A stretch of DNA of 64,000 nt from Akebia trifoliata (Eukaryota; Streptophyta; Magnoliopsida; Ranunculales; Lardizabalaceae): NCBI GenBank assembly GCA_017979445.1, contig CM030718.1, forward strand, positions 13,494,760 through 13,558,759, given 5' to 3'. The notes under the pieces were generated by a model that was not told where the DNA came from, did no database searches, and saw only the letters and a program-made list of their open reading frames with translations. Positions 24,549-34,747 of the stretch are shown in pieces (within the stretch, counting starts at the first letter, position 1; each line of letters opens with the position of its first letter). The translations under genes were made by a program, and so were the position numbers.

Positions 24549-25075
24549 TTCTCTTTCGATAGTATAAATGTTGAGAGGGAGGAAGTTACAATTTAGAAAA
24601 ATATTTTTCAAGATTTTATGAGATAAATTATAGATGAGGGTATTTCTATTTGAAAAGATGAGTTGTTGTAGCAAATATCCCTATTTGACCATTTTTTCCA
24701 ATGTTGTAAACTTATGAAATTTTTATGCTAGATGTGTTATTTATATCTTATTTTAAGTCAAAAATGACCATTTAGCTAAGTGGTAAGACATTTTGAAGGT
24801 TGTTCCCAAGGTCTTAGGTTCAAACCCCTTGAGCCCCTTCTTACACTAATGTTAATTGTTAACCATTAACCTCATCAAGCAAACCTGCCACAGTTAACTT
24901 CTATTTCTGCACAAAAATGCCCTTCACTTTCATTTTCTTATTAAACCCTTACAAAATCTTTTGTATATTACAAGTTCCTCCCTCTTAACCATTTTCAGGT
25001 TTTACAAGGAATTCTCACTCCAAAATACACCATTAAAGGCACAGTAAAGAAAATTTGTAAATTACAAGTTCCTCT
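24545..25075. repeat. Inverted repeat pair of a dispersed repeat family
   Basis: 'gagagggaggaagttacaattt' (about 24573-24594) is the reverse complement, with changes, of 'aattacaagttcctccctc' (about 24965-24985). The repeat includes 'cccttcactttcattttctt' (24920) and 'taaccattttcaggttttac'. Further copies lie at 45156-45235 (direct) and 48430-48680 (inverted relative to 24900). The right half is tandemly duplicated: 'ttacaagttcctc' recurs at about 25058 just before the CACTA-like end. It could be terminal inverted repeats of an unclassified DNA element. Confidence 0.55.
24765..24890 (+). mobile_element. tRNA-derived SINE-like sequence
   Basis: 'tagctaagtgg' (24773-24783) fits an RNA polymerase III A box and 'ggttcaaacccc' (about 24827-24838) fits a B box, spaced about 45 bp apart as in tRNA-derived SINEs. 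It lies in the loop of the surrounding inverted repeat. There is no acceptor stem or anticodon arm, so it is not a tRNA gene. The 3' end and target duplication are unclear. Confidence 0.55.
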
Positions 25076-25939
25076 TTCACTACAGTAAACCGTCGTTATA
25101 GGTACAAAATATCGTCGCAAAATCATCTAACAATAGCTAAGGAGGCTGTCGGTAGTTGTAGACACCCCATTTTTGCACTCGCCTGATTAATCAACTCGTC
25201 AATCCGATTGCAATGATTCCTAATGATGGATGTGTATTCCATTGCTTTATTTTGTTACCAGATGTGTTTCAGAAATCCGGATGAGGTATCTTGAATTGAC
25301 AAAACCTTAGAAACCACGCTACGCTAGGAAAATACGACCCCAGAAACATAGAAATCATCATCTTGTAGACCAAAAAGAAACTTCACGATAAAAATCACTA
25401 AAAAATTACCAAATTATCAAAATACCCCTAACCTCAAAACAACCCTAGAGCCTACGTTACGCTTAGGAAAACTCTCTCGAACACATAAAATAACAAATCG
25501 GAACCAAATAAATCATTTCACCAATTTTAACAGAATTTGACAAAATTACGAAAATACCCCTCATAAAGTTCACAATCATTTCACATAAAAATTTTCATAA
25601 ATGACACAAACCAACATTCTCATTGAATTCCTTACGAAAAACCGATTCTAAAACATCCTAGAACATTAAAAACCGACTTGAAACGTGAAAAGTCCTCTCT
25701 AGGGGCAAAACGGTAATTTCACAATTTTCATAATTAAAAAATTCGAAATTAATAAATAAAATATTAAATAATTAAAGTGAAACATTGATGAAATTAATTT
25801 AAAAATTTGAACCTAAAAAATCGATCAATTGGACTTTCGGGTAAAATTGTTGAGGGTTCGTGGGATATTTCTTTAAGGACCCCTCCATTTGGGGGTCCAA
25901 AGAATTAAAGAAATAATGGAAGGGGGTTCTCCAAAATTT

Positions 25940-26107
25940 AAAGTCAATCAAGCAAGACTGTAGTCAAAGTATTAAAGTCAATCAAGTGAGACTAAAGTCA
26001 AAATTAAAGTCAATTAAGCAAGACTAAAGTCAAAATATTAAAAGTCAATCAATTAAGACTAAAGTCAAAACATTAAAAGTCAATCAAATAAGACCAAAAG
26101 TCATAAT
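25940..26107 (+). repeat. Tandem 'aaagtcaatcaa' array in LTR U3
   Basis: Five units of about 32-36 bp, each with 'aaagtcaat(c/t)aa' then 'gac(t/c)(a/g)(t/a)agtcaaa'. The same array sits at about 35540-35707 in the 3' LTR and, degenerated, at 60510-60850 in the solo LTR. Its U3 position suggests a possible enhancer role. Confidence 0.75.
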
Positions 26108-26285
26108 AGAATTCTAATTAAATAATAACTCTATCTAATAGAGTTCTAACTTAAAAACAATTCTACCTAAAACAATTCTAATTAAAACACAATTCTACTT
26201 AAAACAATTTTAACTAAAATACAACTCTAATTAAAAGATCTCTAATTAAACACTAACTCTATCCAAATCAACCTTAAAAAAATTC

Positions 26286-26293
26286 TATAAATA
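26286..26293 (+). promoter_or_regulatory. TATA box of family A LTR
   Basis: TATAAATA followed by 'gaggtgctcacaccc'. The same block occurs at 35891-35898 and, with small changes, at 60884-60891. Confidence 0.7.
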
Positions 26294-26859
26294 GAGGTGC
26301 TCACACCCTATTTTCGTATCAAATGAAAAACCCTAAGAGAAGTAGGTCTAGAAGCTCCCCTAGCCCCCCATAAACCCTTGTTTTGGAGCCCCAACTCCTT
26401 ACCTAACATCCCTCATTCAATTTTAGTCTAGAAAACACCTAAAATCCCTTCAAAAACACCCCAAAATCCGCAACAAACTTAAAGAGTTTAGATCCAAAAA
26501 CAAGGAGATACCTTGATCTAGGAGATCCGAAGTCAAATCCGGAGACAGAACGAAGCAAGGGAGTACAGTACAAGGAGCTCTTTTTGTCAGATCTGAGGAA
26601 ACAAAATCCTTGCTATCGGAAAGGTATGTAATTTTTTTATTTTTATCTAGGTTTTTAGCAATGTGATATATTTGGGAAGTTAGTAGAGACTGGCTTTGGC
26701 CGGGCGGGGTTGGTGCCTAACACCTTCCAACCCTGTAACATGATCCCCGAATTCAGATTTTTTGTAGTAGATTAGTTCTTTTTATCCATGTTAGAGTCAG
26801 TTTGGTTCTTAGACCACAATAACTAGGTGGCGACTCCCAAACCTCAAGAGTCAAAAGCG

Positions 26860-26880
26860 GATCCGCGCACCCCGCGGATC
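26860..26880. other. Conserved GC-rich hairpin at LTR end
   Basis: GATCCGCG and CGCGGATC are perfect complements around CACCC. The hairpin ends 13 bp before the LTR end in an otherwise AT-rich LTR. It is unchanged at 36465-36485 and 61457-61477. Confidence 0.7.
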
Positions 26881-26894
26881 GAGGGCGCTTTTAG

Positions 26895-26913
26895 TGGCGA
26901 CTCCGCTGGGGAC
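26895..26913 (+). other. Primer binding site of family A element
   Basis: TGGCGACTCCGCTGGGGAC lies one base after the LTR end and is absent after the 3' LTR. It has the form of a tRNA 3' end complement; I do not assign the tRNA. A near copy (ggtggcgactccc) is present inside the LTR at 26826-26838. Confidence 0.7.
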
Positions 26914-27127
26914 TATTGAGGATCAAACTTGAAAAATCCCAAGTATGGGAGCATTGCCAAGATGACCTCGATTTTTTTATTATTTAGTTGGATTTATTTT
27001 ATTTATTTTTTATCTTGATTGTAGATGATTTTGGGTATTGCATTTTTTTTCCAATTAAGGATCACTTTTTGATGACCCCTAAATAATGAAAGATTCAAAT
27101 TGACCTATGAAAATGATGGAATGATGA

Positions 27128-27680
27128 AGGTTGGATAGAAATATTAAAATATTTTTAGAGAATATTCTAATGAGAATTAAGTCTGGGAGCCTCTTAATAA
27201 AACATAGATCTCATCGAGTAGATTAATTTAGAATCTGAGTTCACTCAATTTCGTTATCGGAAGCCTTAGATATCATCGATGCAAGTTCAATCTGCAAATC
27301 TGGAATTATTTCTGAATGAAAGTTGGGATAGCAATGTTAAAACTTTTTTACAGAACATTTTAGTGAGAATTAGGTCTGGGAACCTTTTAATAAAACGTAG
27401 ATCTCATCGAATAGATTAATTTAGAACTTGAGTTCACTCAATTTCGTTATCAGAAGCCTTAGATATCATCGATGCAAGTTCAATCTGTAAATCTGGAATT
27501 ATTTCTGAATGAAAGTTGGGACAACAACGTTAAAACGTTTTTACAGAACATTCTGGTAAGAACTAAGTCTGGACACCTATTAATAAAATGTAGATCTCAT
27601 CGAGTAGATTAATTTAGAACTTGAGTTCACTCGATTTCATTATCGGGAGCCTTAGATATCATCGATACAAGTTCAGATTG
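27128..27680 (+). repeat. Triplicated ~193-bp unit in leader
   Basis: Units start at 27128, 27321 and 27514. All contain 'gtagatctcatcga' (catagatctcatcga in unit 1), 'gattaatttagaa' and 'gccttagatatcatcgat'. Units 1 and 2 end with 'ctggaattatttctgaatga'; unit 3 is shorter. Confidence 0.9.
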
Positions 27681-28144
27681 TATTTTCCTAATTCACAGAA
27701 AATCTGAATTTATTTAATGTTGGCACAATTAATGTTCTTGAGAGTGAGCTCATCTCAACCATTGTCATTCTATCATCAATGTAACACCTATTGGAATCTC
27801 GATTTATTTTGGATCACCCAAAAGTGATCATTGATTGGACCTTAAAAATTATAAAAATTATGCCTATTGCAATGTTTGTTTGATCATTATCATATGCCAT
27901 ATTTATTGATTAATTTACCATGATCTTGCTTGAAATACATGATTGATGTTGATCATAATGTTAATGTGCTTATGTGATGGGAATAATATGATCTTAATTG
28001 AATATTCATATGATTTGAATGATTTTGGTTTTGATTAAATGTATGATTGGTTTGATTGGGTCCATGGGCCCATTTGTTTGAAAAAGGTCCAGGGCACACC
28101 CCACCCTGTTTTGCACACACCACATGCACGTTTACTGTTTTACT

Positions 28145-28600
28145 CACTTACACGTCCCATTTAGCCAACGTGGCACTAGTGCGTGGCCCGGTCTCTTCGG
28201 AGATGCGACGTCATTCATGAAACCCACAACTCCAGTCACGTACCTTAGGGTATATCAAACTGGGGGCATCAATACCATCTGATCAGGTGATTCTGAGAAG
28301 TATGTTGATGCACCCAGGCTGGAGCGACCTGAGCCTTTGACCTATTGTAAGCCACACAGTCACATGTCCCGATTTCCAACGTAGTACTAGTACGCGGTCG
28401 GTCCCCTCGTGGGATGTCAAACCATTTATGAAAGCTACAACTCTTGAGTCGTACCCGTAGGTATAAAAGATATTCTAAGTATATCAATTGCACTTCTTGG
28501 TCAAAATCGGTGCCTAAGCAAGATCTTGCCCCGCTGTACCCTACTGTACGAGGGGGATAGACTACGTCTATTCTAGACGAGAGGTATTTAAGTGGGCCCT
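28145..28600 (+). repeat. Imperfect direct duplication in leader
   Basis: 'ccaacgtggcactagtgcg' (about 28163) recurs as 'ccaacgtagtactagtacg' (about 28377). Both are followed by 'ggtc', 'gatg...catt(c/t)atgaaa' and 'acaactc...gtc(a/g)cgtacc' at similar spacing, about 215 bp apart. Confidence 0.65.
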
Positions 28601-29462
28601 TGCTCAGCATTGTGCGCCACCTCTCAACTGGAGATCAAACTGGCTGTTTTTGGCTTCAGAGAAGTGAATTGAGGTTTTAGATTATCACCTATACGGTATA
28701 TCAAACCAAGTCACCACGTATCGAAAAGTATATAGGTGTGCTTGGGCAAGGGTGGCCAGATAAAAATGCATTGCACGTAGTAAGCTTAGAGTCTAGAAAC
28801 CTTCCCAATAGGTCATGACTCGAACTTATCGTGGGTATTCCCGGGTTGTTTATTGAATGAATGCATGTGATTGATGAATGTATGTGAGTGATGTGAATGA
28901 TGAGATCAAGAATGTATGGTTGTCCTCAAGGATAAAAAATTTTCTTTTTGAAAATTAAAATGGGTGCACCGACCCAATAAAGAATCCATTTTTTGCAATA
29001 ATTTATAATGACCCAGTCCATCTCGATCCAATAATCATGATGGGTCGGGCCATTTAGATCAAAATGGAAATCAAATTCTTTTCTAAATTCGGGTTTCAAC
29101 CCATTTTTAAAGAAGATAAATGGTTTACAAAAGGAAAGTATTTTCTAGAAGAAATGTTCTCTAAAAAATATATATATATTTTCCAGAAAAAGTGTTTTCC
29201 ATATGAACAAGATTTTTCAAAAAAAAAATGTTTTCTAGAAGAAAAGAGAATGAAGGAAAAATGATTTACAAATGATATATTCAATTAAATCTCAGGATTC
29301 TTAAAAATGTTATCAAGGGGTTAATACCGAAATTGACTAAATCTACCTTTGATGGGGTCATATAGGATTATCATTGCGCCCAAACTCAAACGTCCACCTC
29401 CTAGTTGGAGTCGTAAGTCCAGTCGGTTAGAAAGAACCACAGTACCAAGTCAACAAGCAGAG

Positions 29463-30905
29463 ATGGCTTCAGAATCTGAGCTCACAGAGATCCGTAAGAT
29501 CTTGGCAGCCTTTGCCAATGATATCAGCAATATAAAAGGCAAAGTGGAAATGTTAGAATAGACACCGGAATCAACGGGAATTCCCCTAGATGACCTAAAG
29601 GAAAAAAATGTTGAAGAGAAACGTCCACGTGAAGTCTTTGAGCTCGACGGAGATGAAGAGTATGTTGATGAGAATCCGGCATTATCTAATAGAATGTCTC
29701 AATTGGAGTCAGCGATGAAAAGTATAAAGGGTATTGATGAAATTGCAGCAGGCATTGAAGCTTTAAATCGCATCCCTAGAATCCATTTGCCAGAGAAGTT
29801 TGTGATGACTGAAATGGACAAGTTCAGTGGGACAGGGTGTGCAAAAACACATCTTAAGGTGTATGTTACCAACATGCGCACTATGGGGCTCAGCGACGAA
29901 CAAATGACATTGTTGTTCCAAAGAACTCTATCGGGATCAGCACTACGTTGGTTAATGTCTCAAGATCCAGTTACTGTGGGTACATGGGAAAACATGTCAA
30001 AGGCCTTCTGGCATCAGTATAAATACAGTACTGAGATTGAGACCTCAAGAGGGGATTTGGAAGCAACTAAACAGAAAAATGGGGAGACATTCACTGATTT
30101 CATTGGTCGCTGGAGGGCCAAGGCTGCACAAATGTGGGATAGACCTTCAGAGAAAGAACAAGTGGCTATTATCTTAAAAAACCTCTCGCAAGGGTATGCC
30201 CGACATCTAGTTTCCCAATACCTTCCTACATTCGAGTCTCTATTGCAAGTTGGTAGCCAATTGGAAAATGCTTTCACTTCCGGAATCCTTTCCAATCCTT
30301 CTGACAACAAGTTCAAAAAGCCTTTTACCAATTCTAAGTCTAGTACTGATCAAGCCTATGTAGCCAATACGTCTACTACACCCGTCCAATCTACTATCTT
30401 GCCTAGTAACCAAGTTAACCCTAATCAACCTCGACCGCGTAGGAAATTCATCAATCTTGGAATGCCTTTGAGCATTGTCCTTAAAAAACTATTAAGTAAA
30501 GGGCTCATTGCACCTCTCCAACCTCGACCTTTACCAAATCCACTCCCCACTTCTCACAATCCCAACCTATTTTGTGAGTTTCACCAAAATCCCGGTCATC
30601 TTACTGATCGTTGTGTCGCTTTTCGTCATACAGTTCAAGACCTCATCGACGCCAAAAAAATTATTGTCCCTGCCCCTGAGCAACCGAATGTTACTACCAA
30701 CCCTCTACCCAGTTACCAACCTCCTCAGACTTTGAACATGGTATCCAATACTCAACTCTTGTTTGACCCAATCCTTCTCATCCGATCAGTCAATCATAAA
30801 CCTCCTAGCCCTCCTTTTACCAAAGTGACGGTCCCTAATGAGGTTTTCACCACCAAATGCAGTCTTGCCCAAGAGAGAAGAAGTAAGTCTGAAGAATGCA
30901 AATAA
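29463..30905 (+). pseudogene. Gypsy family A gag with one internal stop
   Basis: Gag forms the virus-like particle. The frame opens upstream at 29349; the family-like start is MASESELTEIRKIL at 29463. A TAG at 29559-29561 interrupts it, and the same frame runs on to 30905. The retrotransposon gag domain lies roughly at codons 115-230 ('DKFSGTGCAKTHLKVYV', 'LRWLMSQDPVTVGTWENMS', 'FTDFIGRWRAKAAQM'). Near the C-terminus 'CEFHQNPGHLTDRC' is a zinc-knuckle-like motif. It would be about 480 residues if the stop were read through. It is the best-preserved ORF in the element. Confidence 0.88.
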
Positions 30906-31139
30906 TCTGAAGAAGAAAACTCAGTCTAACCGCTTGGAAATAGTTTCTCGAATTCTCAGTCTGTAATCAAGCCCGTTGTGGGTAATTGTCTTTAGTTGTT
31001 TATGAGTCTTGAGTCCGGTTCTTTCTATCAAGTTAGTAATCAAATCTGTCTTTTTATTTCTTATTTTGTTCTAGTCAAGTTGGTTTGTTGAGTCTGCAAT
31101 GGTGTCAGTCGTCCCATCTAAATTTAATTGAATAAAGAA

Positions 31140-31430
31140 AATTTTTGAATACCTTGAGCGCATTAACGAGTTAACTAATAACTGGCTTCAAAGAGAAATT
31201 CCTCTAATAAGGAACCCCCTCTTTAATGAGAAGATAAATGTTTTGCTCGAGGAACTAAAGGTCATTGACCTCGGAACAAAAATAATTTCCAAGAAATTCA
31301 TATAGAAACCATCTTATCCCTAAAGGAACACGAGGGGATAATGAATTTACTCAGAAATTTCAAAAGACTTGTTCGTGTGATCATATGAGGGTATGTTAGG
31401 TACAAGCTTGGGTGTTGTTCAACACGGAAT
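31140..31430 (+). pseudogene. Family A pol remnant, RT N-terminus
   Basis: 'ttatccctaaaggaacacga' and 'LVRVII', then frame-shifted sequence equivalent to 'FAWSYEGM', mark the segment just before the RT core. The similar relic at 23850-24010 confirms the alignment. The RT palm, YLDD motif and RNase H are absent: integrase sequence follows within tens of bases. Confidence 0.65.
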
Positions 31431-31439
31431 AGATACTCG

Positions 31440-32218
31440 CTTATATCGATGGAATTAAAGAAGATGTTATAAAATGTATCAGCATTATTCTTACTACATC
31501 TTGAGTTTCAAATCACATATTATCAGTCGATATGGGGGTACCTTTTGAACTGATCTCTGATAATGGGTCGTACTTCAAAGCATAATCATTACTCTATGTT
31601 TAAGTTGAAGATCCGGAAGCACAAATCATCCTCCTACCGTCCTCAGATCAATGGAATGGTTGAAGCAGTTAGTAAGAGTCTCAAGACTATCATCAGGAAA
31701 ATGTGTCAATTACATCGAGATTGGTCAGAAAAATTATCATTCACACTATGGACATATCGAACTTCAATTCGATCCTCTACTGGAGCTACTCCCTACTCCT
31801 TAGTGTATGGCATGGAAGCAGTCTTGCTAGTTGAAATGAAAATTTTGTCTCTCAAGGTCTTGTTGGAAAATCATTTGTTAGAAACAGATTGGGTTCGACA
31901 GCAGTATGAAGAATTAAACTTGATCGAAGAAAACGAGTTAAAGCCCTGTACCATGTGCAAGCTTATCTAAGAAGAGTCACCCGTGCATTTGACAAAAAGG
32001 TCAAAGCTCATCATTTACAAGTCAATGATTTAACTATCAGACTTCAAAGAAAATTGAACACTCCTCCTCGACTATAGGAGAAAGTCTGAACCCAATTAGA
32101 GAAATTCATTCATTAAGGAAATACTGTCTGAAAAAGTCGTCAGACTTCAAGATCATGATGGAAGTGAACTACCAGAGTCAACCAACCTTGACCAGATCAA
32201 ATGGTACTACATTTAAGG
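31440..32218 (+). pseudogene. Family A integrase, core and C-terminal part
   Basis: 'IKEDVIKCISIIL' and, after a frameshift in a G-run, 'VPFELISDNGSYFK' give the second catalytic Asp region. The ORF 31563-31970 continues with 'SSYRPQINGMVEAVSKSLK' (the catalytic Glu region), 'LWTYRTSIRSSTGATPYSLV' and 'YGMEAVL'. After another frameshift, 'RVTRAFDKKVKAHHLQVND' and the terminal 'STNLDQIKWYYI' end at a stop near 32218. The zinc-binding N-terminus is missing. Confidence 0.88.
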
Positions 32219-32724
32219 AGGCCATCTTTAGCCGAATCAATTTTCCTGCTACCCAGTTCATTATCTCCTTTCTCAGCCCTTTGCAGCCTTTTTAAAAAAA
32301 AATGATGCCTTTTTCTTTCTCAGCCCGATCACCTAACTTAGGGGAGGGAAGATTCGAACTATGTTTTAGTCTGATCCCAAAATTATGGGGTACGTAGGCA
32401 ACCTGAGAAGTTACTTCAGGCCCGACCATATCAAAAAATAAAAATAGATTCCCCGAGAAAGAAAAAATCTAAAAAAAAAATTCAAAAGAAAAAAATTGTC
32501 AAAGTGGGGAAGAAAATTCAAGGAAAAAGAAAATAATTTAAAAGGAAATGTCACACAAGGGGCATTTGGGTTTTTGAGCCTCAAAATCCCTTTCTTTTTA
32601 TACCTAGTCCTAAGCTTACCAATGAAAGTCCTCCTAAGTACCGTGCGAGAAGTCAAGGAAGATAGCAAAGCATGATCAGACAGCAACTCCAGAAGTTCAG
32701 AAGGGAAGAAGAAGAAAAAAATCT

Positions 32725-32950
32725 GCTAAATTGAAAACCCAAAAAGGGCGGCTTAGGCAAAAATTAAGGTAAGCTCGCAAGGTTGAAGATCTGAAAGGAT
32801 GACCTTGGCAACAATCAAAGCAAGGAAAAAAGAAAAAAATTGTAAGCTCGCTAGATCGAAAGCCTAAAAAGGCGATCTAGGCAAAAGCTAGAGCATGCTC
32901 GCTAGATTGAAAACCTGGATAGGCAATCTAGGCAAAACTTAGAGCTATCA
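32725..32950 (+). repeat. Tandem array, ~60-bp unit, about 4 copies
   Basis: Units contain 'gctcgctagat(c/t)gaaa' and 'aggc(g/a)atctaggcaaaa' with varying spacers; the first copies are degenerate ('gctcgcaaggttgaa'). Confidence 0.75.
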
Positions 32951-33589
32951 AAAAATAAAAGAAAATCTCCGTTGAGTTGAGAAGCTGAAAAGGTAGCCCG
33001 AGCCGAAATATCAGAAGTCCGAATGATCACGTTTCAATACCCAGTTTGAACCAAATATAGACTCAGTGGATACAAGTATCTCGTCTATGATTGATCTGAA
33101 GAGTTTCATTTCCCTAAGCGAACCGACGGGGAGAAAGAACAAATTCTATGATGAATTTCAGAAAGAAATATTTTGTTCCAATGTCTTTGAGCCTGACTCA
33201 AAATCTTCAATATAAAAAGTCAAAATTAAAAGTTAAACCTTTATTACGCTTGCGGTAATCAAGGATTTCAAACTTTCATAACAAGGGCACTTCCTTTTTT
33301 CTAAAGAGTACAGTTTCCCCCCTTAAACTAGGGGCATTTATTTTCAAATTATATTCAATTATCCCTAGTGCAATGTTCCTTGTCAAAGTAGGGGCATTTT
33401 TGTTCTGATGCCTGGTCAATTTCAACCCCAAAGGATAAGATTAACTTTGCATTAAAGGTTACCCTCTTGATAGCAATTTTGAAAACTCCTCAGATTCAAA
33501 GAGAGTTAAAATATTTACCAAACCTTCATAAAATCCAATTTTTTATTAAAAAAAAAGTCAAATGCGAGGTTAATCCCCCGTTTGTTCCC

Positions 33590-34395
33590 TCAAAGCTTAG
33601 TTCATTATTCTTGCACCCTGGGCAGGTAGAATAGAACTTCCTAAAAAAGAAAAAATTAGTTCATTACTCTTTCACTCCAAGTAGGTAGAGTAGAACTTCC
33701 CAGAAAAAATTAGTTCATTACTCTTTCACTTCGAGTAGGTAGAGTAGAACTTCCAAAAAAAAATTAGTTCATTACTCTTTCACTCCGAGTAGGTAGAGTA
33801 GAACTTTCCAAAAAAAATTAGTTCATTACTCTTTCACCCTGGGCAGGTAGAGTAGGACTTCTAAAAAATTAGTTCATTACTCTTTCACTCCGAGTAGGTA
33901 GAGTAGAACTTCCCAAAAAATTAGTTCATTACTCTTTCACCCTGGGCAGGTAGAGTAGGACTTCTAAAAAGCTTAGTTCATTACTCTTTCACTCCGGGTA
34001 GGTAGAGTAGAACTTCAAAAAAAATTAGTTCATTACTCTTTCACTCCGAGTAGATAGAGTAGAGTAGAACTTTCCAAAAACAAAAATAGTTCATTACTCT
34101 TTCACCCTGGGCAGGTAGAGTAGGACTCCTAAAAAAATAGTTCATTACTCTTTCACCCTGGGCAGGTAGAATAGGACTTCTAAAAAGCTTAGTTCATTAA
34201 TCTTTCACTCCGAGTAGGTAGAGTAGAACTTCCAAAAAAAAAAAAAAAATAGTTCATTACTCTTTCACTCCAGGTAGGTAGAGTAGAACTTCCCAAAAAA
34301 TATTTAGTGCATTACTCTTTCACTCTAAGTAGGTAGAATAAGACTCTCAAAAAAATATAAATTTATTACTCTTTCACCTAGAGTAGGACATTTAA
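33590..34395 (+). repeat. Minisatellite array, ~50-60-bp unit, about 14-15 copies
   Basis: Each unit reads 'ttagttcattactctttcac', then 'tccgagtaggtagagtagaa' or 'cctgggcaggtagagtagga', then 'cttc' and a variable A-run. Two sub-types (ccgagtaggt and ctgggcaggt) are interspersed. The A-run length varies from a few to about 16 bases. Confidence 0.92.
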
Positions 34396-34733
34396 CTTTC
34401 TCCCAACTTTTGCTCAGATTTGTCTCAAATATCATTCAAATTTTCTCGAGTTTTGTTTTACTCAGATTTTACTCAATTTTAAACAGTGCACACACTTGCA
34501 CTTTTTAGTCAAGGAGAATTCTCTAAAATTCAAGGATCTGACACTGTCAGTGAGAGCTCTCGCTCAAGGACCTGACAACCTTTTAGTTCGGGGAGAGCTT
34601 TACCCTCAAGGATCCGAACACCCCGACGAATTGCTAAATCAGGCTGCAAAATGAACTATCACTAGCTTTGGCATTCAGATATCGCACTATCTACCAAAAT
34701 AGATTTGCTATCTAGTTTGCTTCAACCCTCTGC

Positions 34734-34747
34734 CAAAGAGGGGCATC
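34734..34747 (+). other. Polypurine tract of family A element
   Basis: 'aaagaggggcatc' immediately precedes the TGTAGACA start of the 3' LTR. Confidence 0.8.

Larger units (their letters stand above)
25157..26893 (+). repeat. 5' LTR of family A element
   Basis: Starts TGTAGACACCCC and ends CGCTTTTA, where the 3' LTR ends CGCTTTCA, so the terminal CA has mutated. TATAAATA (26286-26293) is the likely TATA box, so transcription should start near 26320. Five degenerate copies of an 'aaagtcaatcaa...gactaaagtcaaa' unit (about 25940-26107) lie upstream of it. ORFs in this region are not genes. Confidence 0.9.
26914..29348 (+). other. Long untranslated leader of family A element
   Basis: About 2.4 kb without a convincing gene. 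It holds a 193-bp triplicated unit (listed) and a pair of imperfect repeats. ORFs at 27953-28147 and 28269-28610 on the minus strand have no recognisable motif. Confidence 0.6.
32219..34747 (+). other. Family A 3' untranslated region
   Basis: About 2.5 kb without a gene. 'ggggtacgtaggcaacctga' (about 32390) is a phrase common in 3' regions of related plant gypsy elements. It contains two tandem arrays, listed separately. The minus-strand ORF at 32411-32686 reads through low-complexity sequence. Confidence 0.7.

Noticed and set aside
24767..24840. Possible tRNA gene
   Set aside because: A and B boxes are present but there is no acceptor stem or anticodon arm; it fits a SINE head better.
33590..34395. 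CRISPR-like regular repeat array
   Set aside because: The units are contiguous without unique spacers, vary in length, and lie in a plant retrotransposon.
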